Source: Takakia lepidozioides
Lineage: Eukaryota > Streptophyta > Takakiopsida > Takakiales > Takakiaceae
Length of the DNA: 64,000 nucleotides
Reading direction: 5' to 3'
Assembly: GCA_030704615.1 (NCBI GenBank)
Contig: CM060732.1
Coordinates: 79,438,171 to 79,502,170 of the forward strand
Every line of letters begins with the position of its first letter. The first letter of the stretch is position 1. Under the pieces are notes generated by a model. The model was not told where the DNA came from. It saw only the letters and a list, made by a program, of their open reading frames with translations, and ran no database searches. Below, one piece after another: positions 11,805 through 24,599 of the stretch. A program made the position numbers and the translations under genes.

Positions 11805-12580
11805 CATTGAAATGCGGCACCAAATTTCCATGTCGGACATTGGAATGCGGTGCCGCATTTCAATGCCGACATGGAAATGTATGAACCGCATTTCAGTGTC
11901 GGACAATGGAATGCGGTGCATCATTTCCGTCCAGGTACACGAAATACCAACACGGGTCTATAAATTGGACAGACAACGAGGTTGGCATTGCAAATGCGGC
12001 GACGCATTTCCAGCTTGGCAATGGAAACTTCTTTTTGGACAAGGGAATGCGGTGCCGCATTTCCGTCCAACACTTCGAAAAGTGTGACATTTCCGACCAG
12101 CGCGATGGAATGCGTTACCGCATTTCCGTGAGAGGGTCTGCAAATGGACAAATTGCGATGTCCGTTTTGGAAATGCGGCGCCGCATTTCCATGTCCGTCA
12201 TCGACTTTTTTTTGACAATGGAATGCGGTGCCAATTTTTGCTGATGGGCCTGCAGTTCGAACAACGACCATCCCCAATATGGAAATGCGGCACCGCATTT
12301 CCAATTCCGCCATCTCGACCTCCTTATTCGACCTCCTTGTTCGACCTCTGTAAGCGTGGTGGCATCCATGCAATGAGCGGGAGAGGCCAAAACTGGCGTG
12401 TGGACAAAGGAAATTTTGGAAATGCGGCACCGCATTTCCAATCGGCCGATTACTTTTTACTATGCCAACATTGAAATGGAAAATTTAGTCCCTCCCCTGT
12501 TTTGGAAATGCGGTGCCGCATTTCCAAAAGAGGTTTTTAGAGTTGCCAAAATTTTGGAAATGCGGTGCCCCATTTCTGAT
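11805..12580. repeat. Element 1 palindrome cluster, about 13 copies
   Basis: Copies of the half-site GGAAATGCGG joined to its reverse complement (some degenerate) stand near 11810, 11850, 11880, 11910, 11990, 12045, 12107, 12170, 12220, 12280, 12420, 12505 and 12556. Best copies are perfect over about 22 bp with GGCACC, GGCGCC or GGTGCC at the centre. Spacing is irregular, 30-130 bp. The cluster fills the space between orphan gene B and the 3' end of the ParB-methyltransferase gene. Open frames across it only translate the repeats (recurring CGAAFP-like strings). Confidence 0.85.
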
Positions 12581-12713
12581 TTTAGGAGCGTCGTGGTTTG
12601 GGCGATTGTGTGGCTGGAATGCACACTGGAGAGGGGTCACGAATGTCGGGGAGATTTTCCTTTATATACTCTGGAAGAGAATTTACATTTACAGAGACTT
12701 CATTAAAATTCTA

Positions 12714-15700
12714 TTAATCTTGAAAATCATCCGAATCCTCATCCTGTTCTAGACTGTCCTGCTCCGCCTCCACCCCCTCATTGCCTTTCTCATCTCCAGC
12801 GGACTGCTCGTTGGCCAGGCTTTCGAAAATCCCATCTTCCCCTTGCGGAACTGTCCATCTCACCTCCGTTGGGTCGTCTTCCTCCCTGTCTGCGTCGCTC
12901 TCATCCGCTGAATCACATATGTACTTTCGTACCTGTCTACCTGTCTGAGCTGCTGCCAACTCTTTCCTTATCCTTCTGTCCTCCCCAGCCCTCTCCAAAA
13001 TCTGCTCTACTTTACTGGGATTCTCACTTCTTCTAATCGCTATATTTGCGAGTTTAGCTGCATAACTAGGAAAGGAGTAGTCCCTCACCGGGCTCGTCAT
13101 GAAGTCGGCCCTCGCAAAGAACGGGACATTCTTCCTGGCAGGAAGTGTAGGCCCTACATGTTTCGACCCGGACCCTGCAATCCTGCACATGACAATCATC
13201 AACGAGACTAATGAGAACCACAGTCCGGAAATTTGTTTGACAAAAATGACCCAGAAGGCTTTGCAAACTTACAATGTTTGCACTCACTCGTATTCCGGGT
13301 TCTCCTCCGCATCAATGTCCACTATGTCTTTCTCGGACTCCGACGAATCCGAGGAGACTTCCGCTCTGTTGGGAGCCTTAACATTCCGTTGCAGCCCTTC
13401 CAGATGGGATCCCCACACGGATGAGTCCTCCTCGTAGGCAAAGAGGTGCCGGTCGGAAAACCGCCCAGCCCACATTGAGGCACCTGTTACAATGCCATCC
13501 ACACATTACAACATGGCGCTTCAGATGTTGCGAACTACATCCTAACGAGAATTTGCAGAACAGCATAGATCAAGATTCAGCATACATGTCCCACAGATGA
13601 GGTCGAGCACTGTGCCCTCCACGTCTGTGCATGTCTCCATAATTGTCTGAATGAAGGCATGGCTCCGAGTCCGTGAGTACCGCAGGGGTTCCGTTGAAGT
13701 GAGGCTATGAAGGAGAAGTTCCTTGGGAACGTTGTTGAACAGAACGTCGTAATCGAGGGGGTCGCAGTTCGGGTCAACCTTTCCTCCCTCCTTCCGGAAA
13801 GCAAAGGTGGAGTTCTCCTTCACAAAGCAGTATGCATCGAACTGCTTCGTCTGCATACACAGGGGGGAACGATTAGAAACCGAATGCGCACCGCATTTGA
13901 AAACACCCAAGCAAATGAATGGACGAGTGCCAGTGTCGTAATCACCTTCTTCCCTCCCGACCGAAGGCCCAGTGTGTTGATGCACGTCCACTTCTTTTTC
14001 AGAATCGGGACGGCGCTCTTGCGGGTCCACTTCGCAATTCCTGTCTGAGTGTTTTTTCCTCTGCTCGCCAGGACAACCACACAGCCTCTGTCGTCCAACA
14101 CCATGCGGGCAAGCCCGAATCCTTTCTTCCAAAAGTCCTCCGAGTACCTGTTCCAAGATGGCAAAGCTTGCAGTCCTTCCACAGGCTCTCCGTCCGGAAT
14201 ATCCAAGATGATCATATCGCAAGACCACTCGGTGGCATTTCCGCCCCTCCTACAATCCTTGTCTGCACACACCCTCTCAAAGAACGAGACCATATTCTGA
14301 AATCCTGGGGTGTCGGAAGGCTCTTCGGCAGTCGCCTTCTTCAGTGCTCTGCCCTTCAGACCCTCCATGGTCTTCATGTATGCCAACTTGGCTGCCCGTC
14401 CATCCAAAGCCGCCAAGAAACTCTCATTTACACACTGGACTACTGTTTCGGGAGCCACTTTCGGCCTCTTCATTTCCACCGGCTCGAAAGGGTGCCCCCC
14501 TGGGAGGTTGAAGAGTGCCTTCTTTGCCGAGCCAGTTCTTGTGCCTCTCGTGACAACGGTGGGCACAAGGGAGGCAGCCTGCGTTTGGGGGGGTGGGCTG
14601 GTTGCAAAGTCTCCATCGGAGTCCTCTTCCTCACCCTCTTCCTGAACAGGCTGTTTCTGCTTCTTCGTTTTGGCGGGTGTCACAACAGCTGCTCCTTGCT
14701 GGCGAGTCCTCTTCTTTGACCCCTTCTGTTGGGCCTGCACAGCTGCATCCACCGTCTTTTGTGCCATCTCAGCTGCCTTTCTGGATTCTTCCAGAGCAGC
14801 AGATTCCTTTGCCGACTTTGGCCCAGCAGGGACACGTCTTTCCTTTCTCTTCTCTTCTGCCAAGGCGTGCAGATCTTTCTCAGACTCGTCAACAATACCG
14901 CCAGAGATATTGAGGTACCAGGGGCATCCAACGAGATGCGCGGGATGCCATTGTTTCTACATCTCGGGTGTGTAGACACAGCTTGGGCCCGCCACGGTCC
15001 AAGCCATGAAGAACAGGGGCTCTTGAGCCAGGGCCCCTGTCTGAAGGAGCACGTATTTCATATACCTGCAAGGCAGTCAACATGCGTGAGCATAAGATTG
15101 GACGAACCTACTCGCAGAGTGCCACCGAAAACATAAAATGCGAATGCGGTGCCGCATTTCCGAGACAAACCTCGTAACCAGGCTTCGCATACAAGGGCAG
15201 CTGTGCTTCACCTGTAAACAATTCGCATTGCAGCTTTCCCCGCTCCCTCCTGATGTGTAAACTCCACGCTCCTTCTTGATGTTTGTAGCTCTCTGGCGAA
15301 GAGGTTGTCCTTGTACGCACATCTGAAACGTGTCACGTAGTCTTCCAATGTCTGTGTTCCATCCCATTTGACGTACAAGCCGAACGAATTTGTGTGCATT
15401 ACGACTTGCTCCTTCGCATTCGACATTACCTGCGATTCCCAAATGCATTGTCACGTAGCAGTTCAGGGAATTCATTTCAGAAAAGCAAATCTGGGGAAGT
15501 ACCTTGAATTACCTGGAACCACCAAGTCATGCGGTTGAGCCACACATCCACTGCAGGGTCGAAAACTTCGAGTGGAAAAGACCACATTGTCCTTATGCTC
15601 TCGGATGCATTCCAGATCGACAGCCACCGTGTCTGCCATTTCCGATCCAATGTCAGGAGCTGGAAGAGAGTGGCTATTGCTAGGAAGGAACTTCAGTGCA

Positions 15701-17655
15701 TTGAAACCTCACCTTCTCTTTCGCCTCAACACATGCCGTTGAGAGGTGATGCAGTTTCTCCAATTGCATGGTCGGCTGCATGGCCCGAGAATAGTGTTTT
15801 GCAATCTCGGGGATGAAGTCCTTTCCAAGTGCCGGATCTGCAATTCCCACCAGCTTCACAAGCTTTGACTTGTATTTGGTTCTGGACTTGACACCGGCTT
15901 CCTTCAAGTGCTCAGTCAATGACTGCAACGTTTTGACCTGCCCCTCACTTTCCATGAAGAAGCGTTTGGCATGGGCCAAATCCAGCTTGATGTTTGACTG
16001 CCAACAAAAACATGCAGAAGCGTTACATTCGATTCATGTGGAAAGATTACTGGAAATTGGGGAAGGATGAGCAGAGGGAAATTGGAGGACGACTTACTTC
16101 GTATATCACCTCCACCATTCCATCCATAGTGAGACGATACCATGTCCGGTCTGTTTTTGCAACGGCTTTCTGAATGAGCTCGGGCTCCAGCATTTCCGCA
16201 AACATCTGCGGATCAGTGAGACCAGTTTTCCTCACCCTGTACAGCATATGTGCCATGTGGGTATGCACGTACGCATTCTCAGTGACCCTGCAAGGCACAC
16301 TCTCCAGTTCAGTACACGGAAGCACGGAAACAAACCAGAATGGAAACCGAAATGCGGCACCGCATTTTGAACGTGCTAGGGAGGGTATGAGTATCTTACG
16401 AGTTGAGGTCCGCCATGGCATTCTTGAGCAGGGAGGAGTCTGCCGCCTTCACCTTGAGGATGACACACTCCACCATGTAATGCCAGCCAATGTGCTTGGC
16501 ATGGTTCTGCTTGATGTACTCCCACCAGGCTAGAAGTCGGTGATTCCCGTCCCACACAAAGAACATTTTACCCGACATATGGCCGAAGTCTGGATCACCT
16601 TTCAGCGTCGCCTCGAATTCGTCGTTGCGAGTGTGCCAGTGGGTATCCCACGTTGACAATTCATCGGCAGTGGGTCCACGAGTTTTGCCGTCCTCATTCT
16701 CAATGGAAACGTAAAACGCTGCCGATCCCAGACGGTACCCTTCTCGAAATGCGAACTTCAGCTTATCCACATCTCCGGGAAGGGCCTGCCTGACGATGGG
16801 AAGGGAGACCATGCGACAGAGTGGGATTCGAAGAGTCCGGTGGAATACCCTGCTGCCCAGAACTCTGCCAATGCTACTGTGTGTCTCCTCCAACATTTTA
16901 TCCGCTGCACTTTTGAAATCCTCCGGAGACATGTCTGTAGGTGCCGGTAGTGGCTGAGCAGCTGGAGCATCCTCAACTGGAGCTGCACTCTGGGGCCTGT
17001 TTGCGGGCAATTCTGCCATTGCAGAGGCTTCCTCCGGGCCTGCTTGCTCATCGGTGGTGAGGTTTTGCTGCGAACGTTGAGCGGCAGCACCCTCCTCCGG
17101 TACCAAATCGACAGGAACGGTCGATCCCATTGCCTTCGCTGCAGCAGAGACGGCCCCAACATCTGCAGGCGGGAAATCCTCCAGGAACTGAGCTTCAGCT
17201 CGTGGAAGCGGTTTTGCGGGAGATTGTTCGGCCGTCGCCCTGATTGCCTTCTGCTTCCTCATCCTTGTAGGTGAAGGTGTCTGCTGCAATTGAATCTGTC
17301 TCTTACCCTGCTGCTTCATTCGCGTTGGTGGGGGTGAAACGGCCTGAGCCGGTTCAGAAACCAGTAGAGGGACGGGCTGCTTCTTCTTCGACTTTGCTGA
17401 AGAAGGGCCCGACCCCTGCTGGCGATTCTCCATGACCGAAGAACGCGAGTCAATCTCTGGGGCTTTGAACTTGCCCTTCGAAGCCGCGTCTTTGAAACGC
17501 ACAGGGCTAGGCCCGGCAGGAATACCCGCGCTCGGGGATCGGGTGGGTGTACGTGCTGCAGCTAGCTCCACGGACTCTTCCTGCGGCTCTTCGGATTCCT
17601 GCGATCCCTCCAGCACGTCCACCTTTCCTGTTAGGCATGCAAACATGTTCTGCAT
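12714..17655 (-). CDS. ParB-like domain fused to beta-class N6/N4 DNA methyltransferase-like protein (Element 1)
   Basis: Probable exons from splice signals and comparison with Element 2: 17655-16400, 16289-16098, 15997-15713, 15659-15513, 15429-15212, 15065 to about 14890, about 14880-13946, 13850-13586, 13483-13289 and about 13182-12714. Exon 1 starts MQNMFACL, then a long disordered Pro/Ala/Lys-rich region, then a ParB/Srx-like domain: IPLCRMVSLPIVR, EGYRLGSAAFYVS and the signature FVWDGNHRLLAWW. The later exons hold a Lys/Glu-rich linker, CDMIILDIPDG (motif IV position, usually DPPY/W), and TVLDLICGT split by an intron from ASMWAGRF-DRHLFAYEED (motif I, like VLDPFAGSGT...GRRFIGIE). Order IV-X-I is that of beta-class methyltransferases, which are often fused to ParB domains in bacteria and phages. 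The C-terminus is acidic. Oddities: altered motif IV, an in-frame TAG near 14957 (or an unrecognised donor), and single palindromes inside introns near 15136 and 16349. Activity is uncertain. Confidence 0.68.
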
Positions 17656-18267
17656 TCAAGTCTCCTAGCATTCAGTCTAAGAATTACAGAAGCAAAATGG
17701 GGGGTTCGGTGCTCGATCAGCTGCGCGTAGCCCGATCGCATGGAGCTCTCACTGGTGGCTGGGTTGCCTCAGTGGCCTGCTGCTCGGAGATGGCAATCTC
17801 CTCCTGTAGACGCATCTGCTTCCTCCCCTTCGGCATTGGCCTACGTCCGAAGTATAATTTTTGGAGCTTGCGACGAGGTCTCATGTCTGGTGCACGAACT
17901 CCCCCCCTCTCAGGTTCGAGCATAACAAAAACAGAGACAGGGAAAAGGGGCAAAGAGTGTAGATGGAAAGGGCGCGAGAGGGGTGACTTAGGAGACACGA
18001 CAAAAGTAGATGAAACGGCGGTGATGCACCACTTGGGTTCGAAAGGGTTGGACGAAAGTGTCTCCTCGTGGCCTTTGCGTCATTACGAAATTCGAATCGT
18101 TCAGTGTACGCCTGCCGTCCGAAAAACAAACATCATTATCCAACGGTCAGGCCGCGCCGCCTCATGCCACTTCAGTCAGATAGAGTGCAGACATGTGCCG
18201 CAATTCCGTTGCTCCACGTGTTCACATTTCATGGCATTTCCGTCCCAGCGTCTGATGAGTTGGAGTG
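17656..18267. promoter_or_regulatory. Probable promoter side of the ParB-methyltransferase gene
   Basis: This is the stretch between the first codon of the minus-strand gene and the phased palindrome array. No gene is recognisable. A short upstream exon is possible. The divergent layout means promoters of both element genes must lie between here and 20250; this is inference from position only. Confidence 0.3.
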
Positions 18268-19872
18268 AAAATGCGAATGCGGCGCCGCATTTCCGTTAAG
18301 TACCATCACGAAGCTACACATCCGTACTTGTTGGAAGAAAATGTGGCACCGCATTTCCGTTCCACCTTCACATACCTTAGTTGTTGAACGGAAATACGGT
18401 GCCGCATTTCCGTCCCACAGCTCCATGTATGAGATACAAAAGGGAAATGCGGCGCCGCATTTCCGTTCTAGAATGTCGGAAGGTGCGACTCGGACGGAAA
18501 TGCGGTGCCGCATTTCTGTTCCCGTTGTTCACGATTTTCAGTCAGAACGGAAATGCGGTACCGCATTTCCGTTCTGTAGAGTATTAAGGTCTGACCCTGG
18601 CGGAAATGCGGTGCCGCATTTTCGTTCCACAGCTCCATGCCTCACATACAAAACGGAAATGTGGCGCCGCATTTCCGTTTTGGAATGTCGGAAGGTGCGA
18701 CTCCGACGGAAATGCGGTATCGCATTTCAGTTCCGATGTTTCACGATTTTTCATCAGAACGGAAATGCGGTGCCGCATTTCTGTTCCCGTTGTTCACGAT
18801 TTTCAGTCAGAACGGAAATGCGGTACCACATTTCCGTTCTGTAGAGTATTAAGGTCTGACCCTGGCGGAAATGCGGTGCCGCATTTTCGTTCCACAGCTC
18901 CATGCCTCACATACAAAACGGAAATGCGGCGCCGCATTTCCGTTTTGGAATGTCGGAAGGTGCGACTCCGACGGAAATGTGGTACCGCATTTCAGTTCCG
19001 ATGTTTCACGATTTTTCATCAGAACGGAAATGCGGTGCCGCATTTGCGTTCTGGAATGTTGGGAGGTACGACTCGGATGGAAATGCGCTGTCGCATTTCA
19101 GTTCCGATGGTTCACGATTTTCAGTCAGAACGGAAAAGCGGTACCGCATTTCCGTTTTGGATAGTATGAATGTCTCAAGCGGTCGGAATTGCGCTATCTC
19201 CAGCGGTCGGAATTGCACTCGGCTCCATGCATCAGATACAAAATGGAAATGCGGCGCCGCATTTCTGTTCAAGAATGTCGGAAAGTGCGACTCGGACGGA
19301 AATGCGGTGCCGCATTTCTATTCCCGTTGTTCATAATTCTCAATCAGAACGGAAATGCGGTACCGCATTTCCGTTCCACCTTCACATACCGTGCTTGTTG
19401 GATGGAAATGCGTTACCGCATTTCCGTTTTGGAGAGTATGAATGTCTTGTGAGGACGGAAATGTGGTGCAACATTTCTATCCCTCAGCTCCATGCGTCAG
19501 ATATAAAACGGAAATGTTGCGCCGGATTTCTGTTCTGGTATGTCGGAAGGTGCGACTGTGACGGAAATGCGGTGCCGCATTTCTGTTCCCGTTGTTCATA
19601 ATTCTCAATCAGAACGGAAATGCGGTACTGAACGGAAATGCGGTACCGCATTTCCGTACCACCTTCACCTACCGTGCTTGCTGGATGGAAATGCGTTACC
19701 GCATTTCCGTTCTGGAGAGTATAAAGGTTTCCCCCGGACGGAAACTCGGTGCCGCATTTCCGTCGCTTTGGTGCATGACCAAGATGCAATACGGAAATGT
19801 GGCGCCGTATTTCCGTCCAGCAGCAATCGAAAGAATCACTCGGGACGGGAAATCTGGAACCTCATTTCTGCA
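18268..19872. repeat. Phased array of about 30 palindromes, 24 bp each, period about 53 bp
   Basis: The unit is the half-site CGGAAATGCGG(T/C) followed by its reverse complement, a 24-bp palindrome with GGTACC, GGTGCC or GGCGCC at the centre. Copies start near 18389, 18443, 18496, 18548, 18601, 18654, 18708, 18760, 18812, 18866, 18919, 18973, 19025, 19078, 19130, 19244, 19297, 19350, 19403, 19456, 19509, 19562, 19634, 19686, 19740 and 19792, plus weaker end copies. Steps are 52-55 bp with a double step at 19130-19244, and one extra half-copy near 19615. The spacers of about 29 bp vary, but five-unit blocks of about 265 bp are duplicated (18500-18764 resembles 18765-19029). The array separates the two divergent genes of the element and may be a multi-operator site. 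Confidence 0.92.
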
Positions 19873-20251
19873 TGCTGAACCTGAATGGGTTGCATTGTTC
19901 CGAAACAACACAATTGCGGCCAGTCTTGATGAGCACAACTTGGTTGTCTGACCGTTTTAACTAACAGTACTGGCACTTGTCAGTGCGATCGTTCCTGTTT
20001 GCACCGAGAATACTGCTGGATCCACCCTCAGAAGAAACTGTCAGGAGATGTTATTTCGTCGCCGAATCGGCCATCATTGTCATACTTACTGGCTATGGAA
20101 TCACACCTCCCACCTTCATGCATGTAGCTTGAAACAATACTTTCCACTTCAATGTGCGACTTCCAATCGTCAATGGACTCCGCATGGTGCCTGTGAGCCT
20201 TGGTCTGTCGCTATACTGAACCTCACACTTGCCAACTTCGTGCGGTGTTTG

Positions 20252-23200
20252 ATGGCTCCGAATTCCTACGCTATAGTTTGCTGTCCTCCGCAACTTGGGA
20301 GAGCCTGGATCCCAAACGAGGGAGGACTTTGCAGAGTGACTGAAACTTACCTTTGTTCCAAATTCAAGCTCAAACCGGGCACAGTTTATTTGGAAGAAGA
20401 AAGGAAGGATGTTCTTGGACAGGTTGACGAGACCATTGTTGTGCTAGGTAACGACGGAGGTTGCGGAATCGAATGGCACGTACCCCCATCAGACACCATC
20501 CTGTACCGAGCTGTGGGAATGCCCATTCCCTTTCCGAATCAGTCGCTGCCCACACCATCCACAAAGGAGTCCGGAAACCGACAGGCGGCCACTGCCAACA
20601 GAGAGGTATGCAACGATAATCATTCCCGACCTGGACCGTCAAGACCCTCCATAGCTTCTCATGTGGACGTATTCGACATTTCCGAGGAGGAAGATGATTG
20701 CATTGAGGTACCCATGTCCTCCACACGGTCGTTCAAATCCGGCATGGACGTCTCTGTAGGTGCTACGCATGTGCCCTCGAGCATAACTCCAACCCGGTCC
20801 ATTGTGCAGCTCCTACGACAACATCACCTCGATGGTTCTCACTCCGAGCTGGCTGCTCTCGACTATGCCAAATTCCCAGTCAGAAAGGTAACGTTTCTGC
20901 CTCCCGAAGTCGATGGCAATAGTTTCCACATGTTTCTTCGTCAAACAAAGCCTCCGGGATGTTAACAGACATGGATCAAAAGCATGACGGACACCCCTGG
21001 TGTGTGACGAAGACCAGTAGCACGAAAATTGCTGATGGTGTTCGTGTACGATATGTCCTCTGTGCGGGGAAGCTGAGGTGCCTCAATCCCACCTGCTTCC
21101 ACTTTCTCTCCAAAGGAGGGCGGAGAAACGAGACGGATTGGACTGGCACAACGCATCATCCATTCATTGTCTCAAGCCAAGCTCCTGCGGGTTCTTTCAA
21201 GTGTGCACATTGCAAAGAACCACCGACGTGCATGTCCATGTGCAGAGCTAAGCAATATTACGTAATCCATTTGCTCCCGGACTTGACTAGAGCTTGCATA
21301 CACGTTGGGGTCCACTGCCACCCCTTGGCGAGAGGCAACATGCGTGAGGCTGTGCAGGAAGCACACGACATCATAAAAGAGGAGGTGAAATTGAGCCCCG
21401 GAGCCAGACCAAAGCAGATTCAGCTAAAGGCAGCCCACAAGATTGCTCTTGGCAAAATCATGTCTGAAGATGGTTCCGACCGAGAGCCCTTGACCGAAGA
21501 CGAGATGCGTGACCTCTTGGAGTCCGTCTCGCACGTTTGTAGTCCGAATGTGCGGAATCACATCGTATCTTGCAAGCAAGAGTTCGGCAGGGGGTCGGAC
21601 ATGTACTCAATCCTGGAGGTGAAACGAATGACTGGATATGACTACATCCAAGGTAGCAGGTTTCCAGGGCAAGGCAGCGAATCCGATCGTTGTTACATTT
21701 TCAAAATGTCGACGTGTGGGCCTGGGAGTGGAGTCGACTTGGTCACTCGCATGACAACTGGAAACTTGTCGAATGCTTGGGTGATGTTTGATCACATCAA
21801 GCAAATTACAGACCATCAGTGGGTGACTATGGGTGCGCATGTTTATGACTATCACTCCAAGAGGCTCATGACGATTGCAATCTGCGAGATGAAAGGGGAG
21901 GACACACAGTCCGAGATGCATCTGTGGGAGGGCATAAACGAGCAGATGGCAAGGGCGGGATTGCCAGAGACCAATTTCAGGGGATTCATGGCAGACAACG
22001 CTCAGGCCAACTGGGCAGCGGTGCGGCGTGTGTACGGTGAGGACCCCAATGTTCCAATGGAGGGGAAAGAGAGATCCTGTGGATTCCATTGGATGCAGAG
22101 TCTATCTCACTACACTTCCAAATTTGTTGCTAGCTCATTCCAGGCTGAACACCGTGTCCTTTGTACGGCGTGGAAGGATGCACCCACATTTGATGACGCG
22201 GAGGTTAAGTTTGCTATCATCGAGGCTTGGTGGAACACGTCAGGTGCAGTGGAGACAACCAATCTGGGAGCATTGCACAGCTGGTTGGGGTGGTGGCATT
22301 TTCGGTATCGACAGTTTGGACAGTACATGCGAGAGGTAGGCTGCTGTCATTTTCGTTCATTTGTCTTTCTGTTACGGACATTTCGATTGGTCCCTCACCA
22401 TTGTTTGTGTCCTTCTAGGAGCGGTGCTTGGATTCCAATACGGACATGCCGAACACGAATATGGCAGAATCGGTCCACTCCTCTTGGCGAGCGTCTTCTG
22501 CCGCACATCTGGTGGACGTAGTGACGACAACAACGGAGGACATCGACAGAGCAATCATGCAGCAAGCCACGTACTACAAGTTCCTGAGCGGCAAACAATG
22601 GGGCTTTGGGCCGGACAGGGAGGAATTGTTGGTACGAACAGCTTCAAGGTCCAAGAATCCACTGAAATGGGCGACAACATTGCGAGAGAAGATCAAAGGG
22701 ACGCCTCTGCACCGCAGAGGTGAACACCTAGAGGGGGACGTCCGGACTCGCCCTGTGAGGCGGAGGATTGAAGAGGAACCCGGGTGCGAAGAGGATTCCT
22801 GGAGATCCGACAGGAACATTCGGACAGCACCTCGAGGTCCCGTCATGTTGCCGCACAATGTGTCTTCCAGCAGTGGAAGCCCAAGAAATTCCAGATCGCC
22901 GTCGCCTTCAACCGGGGATTTCGTGCGAGAAATTCCCACCGCTCCCTTGCCCCAGATTCCGCCCGCTGTTATGCAGTATGGCCAAGCCATTGTGGAGATG
23001 ACTGTGTCTGCATCACAATGGAGAATTGCTCGCACAAAGCCGTCGTTTCGAGGAAGGTGTTCCGCAATTCGTGTGGATACACGACAATGTTGTTTAGAGA
23101 TGATAAGGAGGAATCCAGATGGGGCTGTCCCTACTCCTACTTTTACAGGAAGATTTGTCCATGCAAAGTTTGCGGAGGCGACAACCACCCAGTTCTGGTT

Positions 23201-23849
23201 CTGCAGGCACGACATTATGACTTGCGTGTATGGAAAGCCCAAGTACGGCATACAAACAATGCCAGAAGCTCCCCCGGTGTGGCCGGTGGAACCAGGCTGC
23301 GATCTGAGTCAGGTTGAGGCCGACGCCCTTACTGCCGCAGGATTTCGGATGGTGCAGCGCATTGACGTCCCCAGACAACCATTTCCGCTTCCACAGCCTC
23401 CACCACCGACCTCTGTGAGAGCAAGAACAATGGGACACGACAGCTCTAAGCATCCCACACACGGTTGGGGGAAACCGAAGAGGCAGCGACCTCCCTCAAA
23501 AGTGAACGAGACAAGGATGGGGAATGCACTTCGGATGAATTGTACAATCCAGAGCTCGACAGAAGTGCCCCCACCAGGATTCGGGCGTGTGTATCAGATG
23601 GCCACGGCAGGCTCAGCTGTTTGCAATGAGGTGTACACCATCATCAATTCAGAATTACCCACCTGCAATTGCACCGACTTCCAGATCATGGCGAACAAGG
23701 GGGCATCATACTGCCCTTGCAAGCATTTGTACTACGTGTACCTAAAGAGACTCTGTTGTAATTCCACAACTCATCACTTCATACATGCACCAGGGTTGAG
23801 CCCCCAGGAGGTTCACACTCTTCTGAATATGGATCCAGGGGACCAGTGA
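20252..23849 (+). pseudogene. MULE-like transposase with SWIM zinc finger (Element 1), frameshifted
   Basis: The start is taken at MAPNSYAIV (20252). The N-terminal part has an acidic SUMO-interaction-like stretch (VFDISEEEDD). The frame shifts by one at 20945-20965, where the next frame resumes with LTDMDQKHDGHPWC. A Cys/His-rich region of FLYWCH/GCM-like spacing follows (HDGHPWC-TKTS, CAGKLRCLNPTCFH, CAHCKEPPTCMSMC). The MULE-like core shows VMFDHIKQ, FRGFMADNAQANWAAV and RSCGFHWMQSL. An intron (22336-22418) has clean GT...AG ends. After it come MAESVHSSWR and, at the C-terminus, a SWIM zinc finger CNCTDF...CPCKHLYYVYL (CxC...CxH). Element 2 encodes a homologue along its full length. The transposase would cut and join the CATGAGC-rich ends. 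The frameshift may mean this copy is inactive, or it may be a sequencing error. Confidence 0.85.
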
Positions 23850-24599
23850 GCTTGGCTTGCGGTCCCAATACAATGGTACGCCCATCCTTTTTGGATAATA
23901 GAACTGTACTGCTGCCAGTACCTCAGACTCTGGCCACAGAAAGGTCCGACATATGTCTTGCCTACCAGTAACTTGTTTTGCTCGAACTAAGATATTACTA
24001 TATCGTTCACTTGTTTCCACGTGCATGTATTTTTGTATGTTGGAGGGTTCATGTTTTTCTGCTTTCCGAAAACTTGCTTTCCTCATTCGACCTCCGACAA
24101 GGAAATGCGGCGCCGCATTTCCAAGTATCGTCGTAGGTATTGGTAGAGGCGGCCTTCGCCAACACCAAACCGCTCTGAAATTTCGCACGTGCCAACCCTA
24201 ATGCGGCACCTTATTTCCCAGTTCAGTTGCAAACCTTTCCCGCCGAATACCCGAAGAAGACAGAATTGTGAAGTACTGCAGACTCTATTGGTGCAGACTC
24301 CATTGGTTCAATCGCGGCAAAAGGGTCAACTTCATTCCAATGTTAAGGCATGTAAGACCGCGGAATACTCTATACAGGCCAGTATGCGACGTCATTTTGC
24401 AGTGGTATACTGGATTTCCCGTTGCACGGTCACTTATTTCCATGAGCGGATCTAAAAAACCATGAGCGGACTTGTTACTGACGACATATCTTCGCCGCAT
24501 TACATGATCTGGAACGTCCAAAAACGGCAAGGTCAAATAAAAAACTATTATTTTAATACTTGTTTAATCTGCTGCATTTCCAAATTTGGAGGAGTCCGC
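23850..24599. other. 3' region of Element 1 with two stray palindromes
   Basis: One perfect palindrome copy (GGAAATGCGG half-sites around GGCGCC) lies at about 24101-24122 and a degraded one at about 24200. CATGAGCGGA strings appear from 24440 onward as the right terminal zone begins. No gene is seen. Confidence 0.6.

Noticed and set aside
12714-17655. Bacterial contamination as the source of the ParB-methyltransferase gene
   Set aside because: The gene has several GT...AG introns at positions shared with a second copy, and the element is flanked by plant PPR sequence with a target duplication.
18341-19601. Long open frames through the palindrome array encoding repeated RKCGAAFPF-like peptides
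   Set aside because: All frames on both strands give such peptides because the palindrome lacks stop codons; they are artefacts of the repeat.
18268-19872. CRISPR-like array (24-bp repeats, about 29-bp spacers)
   Set aside because: The host is eukaryotic with intron-bearing genes, there are no cas genes, spacers are themselves duplicated in five-unit blocks, and the repeats vary at the centre.
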